Shown: positions 62,243-64,000 of the stretch, in pieces
How positions within the stretch are numbered: the first letter of the stretch is position 1
Layout: each line of letters opens with the position of its first letter
Assembly: GCF_900091465.1 (NCBI RefSeq)
Contig: NZ_FMHV01000002.1
Span: 248,001-312,000, forward strand
Direction: 5' to 3'
DNA length: 64,000 nt
Source of the DNA: Micromonospora rhizosphaerae
GTDB taxonomy: Bacteria > Actinomycetota > Actinomycetes > Mycobacteriales > Micromonosporaceae
Made by a program: the position numbers and the translations under genes
The notes under the pieces: model-generated
Told to the model about the DNA's origin: nothing
What the model saw: only the letters and a program-made list of their open reading frames with translations
Databases searched by the model: none

Positions 62243-62653
62243 GTGACCGCCGTGCAGCTGATCCGCGCGCCCCAACTCTCCGACGTCGCCGAGTACGCGT
62301 ACGCGGCCGATGTCGTGCCGCCGGCCCGGCTGGTCTTCACCGCCGGCGCCTGCCCGCTGGACGCCGAGGGCCGCACCGTCGCTCCGGGCGACCCGGCCGC
62401 CCAGGCCCGCCAGGTGATGGCCAACCTGACCACCGCACTGGCCGCCGCCAGGGCCGGGCTCGCCGACGTCGTCAAGACCACGGTGTACGTGGCCAGCACC
62501 GACCGCGCCGACCTGGTGGCCGTCTGGGAGGTGGTCCGGGACGTCTTCGGCGACCACGATCCGCCCAGCACCCTGCTCGGGGTGACCGTGCTCGGCTACC
62601 CCGACCAGCTCGTCGAGGTCGAGGCCGTCGCCGCAGTCCGGGACGCCGCGTGA
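62243..62653 (+). CDS. RidA-family protein (YjgF/YER057c/UK114)
   Basis: A 136-residue protein of the family that hydrolyses reactive enamines and imines. Signature segments are LVFTAGACPLDAEGRTVAPG, QARQVMANLTTALAAARAGL and VVKTTVYVAS; the usual Arg-containing core (such as RxxxG) is partly replaced. The GTG start is at 62243 and the stop overlaps the next gene's GTG (GTGA). It may be coupled to the GNAT. Confidence 0.9.
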   Translation: MTAVQLIRAPQLSDVAEYAYAADVVPPARLVFTAGACPLDAEGRTVAPGDPAAQARQVMANLTTALAAARAGLADVVKTTVYVASTDRADLVAVWEVVRDVFGDHDPPSTLLGVTVLGYPDQLVEVEAVAAVRDAA

Positions 62654-63543
62654 TCCGTTCCGCCCGCCCCGCGGACGCGCCCGCAGTGGTGGCGCTGCGT
62701 GCGCTGGTGTACCCGTACCTGGTGCGCGGGGTCGAGTCGACCCGCCAGATGATCGCCGAACCGCCGCCCGGCGAGGAGTGGACCGCGTTCGTGGCCGAGG
62801 TCGGCGGCCAGGTGGCCGGCTGGGTCTCGGCCTACCGGAACGGCCGTACGTCCGAGGCGGACTTCGGCGAAATCTCCCTGCTTCACGTCCACCCGCAGTA
62901 TCGCGGCCAAGGCGTCGGCTTCGCGCTGCTGGGCGAGGCGCTCGGCCATCTCCGTCCGCTGGGGATCCGCCGGGTGCGGACCTGGGTGCTGACGGAGTCG
63001 CTCCCGTTCGCGCGGCGGCACGGCTTCACGCCGAGCCGGGAGCTGCGCTACTCCGCGCTCGACCTGCGGGCGACGCCGCCGCTGCCGGACGCCCCGGACG
63101 GAGTGCGGCTACTGCCGCTGGCCGGGCTCGATCCGCGCCGGCTGCACACCGCCTACGTCGCGGCCTCCTCCGACGAGCCGGGCGACACGCCCTCCGACGC
63201 GCTCGGCTACGAGAACTGGCGCTACGAGGTCTGGGACAACCTCGGGCTGGACCGGGAGGCCAGCGTGGCCGTCGAGGTCGACGGGGCGTTGGTCGCCTTC
63301 AGCCTGGTCAAGCGGGATGACGACCGGATGTGGTCGGACATGACAGCTACCCTGCCGGCATACCGTGGACGAGGGCTGGCTCGGCTGGCCAAGCTCGCCG
63401 CGCTGCACCGCGCCCACGCCGGCGGGATCAACTGCGCCTACACCTCGAACGACGAGTCCAACGCCCCGATGCTCGCGATCAACGAGCGGCTCGGCTACCG
63501 GCCGGTGGCGACCCAGTGGTCGTGCCTGCGGCAGCTCAACTGA
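62650..63543 (+). CDS. Double GNAT-domain N-acetyltransferase
   Basis: A 297-residue protein with two GNAT folds. Domain 1 (about 1-145) has the acetyl-CoA loop HPQYRGQGVGFALLGEAL. Domain 2 (about 155-297) has the loop LPAYRGRGLARLAKLAALHR and ends with NAPMLAINERLGYRPVA. Its tandem design matches the gene cut at base 1. The substrate is unknown. The GTG start overlaps the ridA-like stop. Confidence 0.92.
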   Translation: MIRSARPADAPAVVALRALVYPYLVRGVESTRQMIAEPPPGEEWTAFVAEVGGQVAGWVSAYRNGRTSEADFGEISLLHVHPQYRGQGVGFALLGEALGHLRPLGIRRVRTWVLTESLPFARRHGFTPSRELRYSALDLRATPPLPDAPDGVRLLPLAGLDPRRLHTAYVAASSDEPGDTPSDALGYENWRYEVWDNLGLDREASVAVEVDGALVAFSLVKRDDDRMWSDMTATLPAYRGRGLARLAKLAALHRAHAGGINCAYTSNDESNAPMLAINERLGYRPVATQWSCLRQLN

Positions 63544-63547
63544 CGGG

Positions 63548-64000
63548 TCAGCCGGCGGCGGCGACCCGCTCGGCGGTCGCGTACGTGTCGGCGCCGAAGA
63601 GCACCAGCCGGGCCTCGGTGACGTTCGTCGGGGAGGCCGGGCGCAGCACGCAGAGCGCCTGACGGACCGCGTCCTCGACCGGCCAGCCGTAGACGCCGGC
63701 GGAGATCAGCGGGAACGCCACGGTGGCCGCGCCCAGCTCGTCGGCGATCCGCAGGCCGTTGGCGTAGCAGTCGCGCAGCAGCGCGGACCGGTCCTCGCTC
63801 GCCGACCAGACCGGCCCGACGGTGTGGATCACCCAGCGAGCCGGCAGGTTGCCGGCGGTGGTGGCCACCGCCTCGCCGGTGGGCAGGCCTCCGCCGTACC
63901 GGGAGGCGCGCAGCGCCCGGCACTCCTCGAGGATCACCGGCCCGCCCTTGCGGTGGATCGCACCGTCCACTCCCCCGCCGCCGAGCAGCGACGAGTTGGC
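63548..64000 (-). CDS. Macro-domain protein (O-acetyl-ADP-ribose deacetylase type), 5' end outside window
   Basis: The frame is open to base 64000, giving 150 residues without the start. The N-terminal motif NSSLLGGGGVDGAIHRKGGP is the ADP-ribose binding loop of macro domains. GNLPARWVIHTVGPVW and VAFPLISAGVYGWPVEDAVR follow. Such proteins remove ADP-ribose or deacetylate O-acetyl-ADP-ribose. It is convergent with the GNAT gene, 4 bp between stops. Confidence 0.92.
   Translation of the reverse strand, partial: ANSSLLGGGGVDGAIHRKGGPVILEECRALRASRYGGGLPTGEAVATTAGNLPARWVIHTVGPVWSASEDRSALLRDCYANGLRIADELGAATVAFPLISAGVYGWPVEDAVRQALCVLRPASPTNVTEARLVLFGADTYATAERVAAAG

Overview
The window is chromosomal DNA from a high-GC actinomycete, most likely a Micromonospora-like member of the Micromonosporaceae. 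The evidence is GC-rich codon use with many GTG starts, mycothiol biosynthesis (mshA) beside a mycothiol-type MDMPI enzyme, the 33-residue actinobacterial ribosomal protein bS22, a rex-hem operon, a BldN-type sigma factor with its membrane partner, and SenX3/RegX3 next to PhoU. No tRNA, rRNA, CRISPR array, transposase or phage gene was recognised.

Layout. 1-6300: end of a tandem GNAT acetyltransferase, a large secreted ExeM-type nuclease, a shrunken HTH gene, and a SigE-family sigma factor with a membrane-anchored partner. 6288-11971: the operon rex-hemA-hemC-hemD-hemB (minus strand) with a Rex operator in its promoter. 12373-14966: acyl-CoA ligase, glutaredoxin-like protein and HAD phosphatase. 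15351-17677: a 51-residue ORF translationally coupled to a bldN-like sigma gene, then an RsbN-like protein. 17802-21644: HAD-IB phosphatase, acyltransferase, epimerase, bS22 and a BldC-like HTH protein. 21867-31772: accessory genes (MacB-type ABC exporter, metallopeptidase, an autoregulated hydrolase-TetR-YrdB operon, proline dehydrogenase, a YgiB/YgiC-like pair, a CGNR protein). 31875-34585: sugar-phosphate isomerase-like protein, Ppx/GppA phosphatase and a cysteine-rich conserved protein. 34588-41858: a tripartite tricarboxylate (Tct) transporter operon divergent from a CitA/CitB-type two-component system. 41922-45611: regX3-senX3, phoU and gpm. 45763-49787: two related MFS transporters and a histone-H1-like protein. 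49863-56331: YbjN protein, mshA, SDR, methyltransferase, murB, MDMPI protein and a broken lacI gene. 56383-64000: a 1890-residue secreted modular protein, RidA, a double GNAT and a truncated macro-domain protein.

How the parts work together. The conserved backbone covers tetrapyrrole synthesis under NADH/NAD+ control, phosphate sensing, mycothiol and cell-wall precursor synthesis, and developmental regulation. From memory, its gene order matches the Mycobacterium tuberculosis interval running roughly from murB and mshA to hemB, so the stretches that break this order look like lineage-specific accessory DNA. Convergent gene pairs are repeatedly separated by strong hairpins. Two families of GATC-containing inverted repeats sit in such positions.

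Most notable observations: the coupled 51-residue ORF before bldN; a TTGACG promoter with an internal palindrome giving a probably leaderless, TetR-controlled operon; a YgiB/YgiC-like pair in an organism expected to lack glutathione; a DNA-binding-type protein with an H1-like tail and an unassigned C-terminal domain; and regulator genes that appear to have lost their middles. All calls come from reading the sequence; no database search was run.
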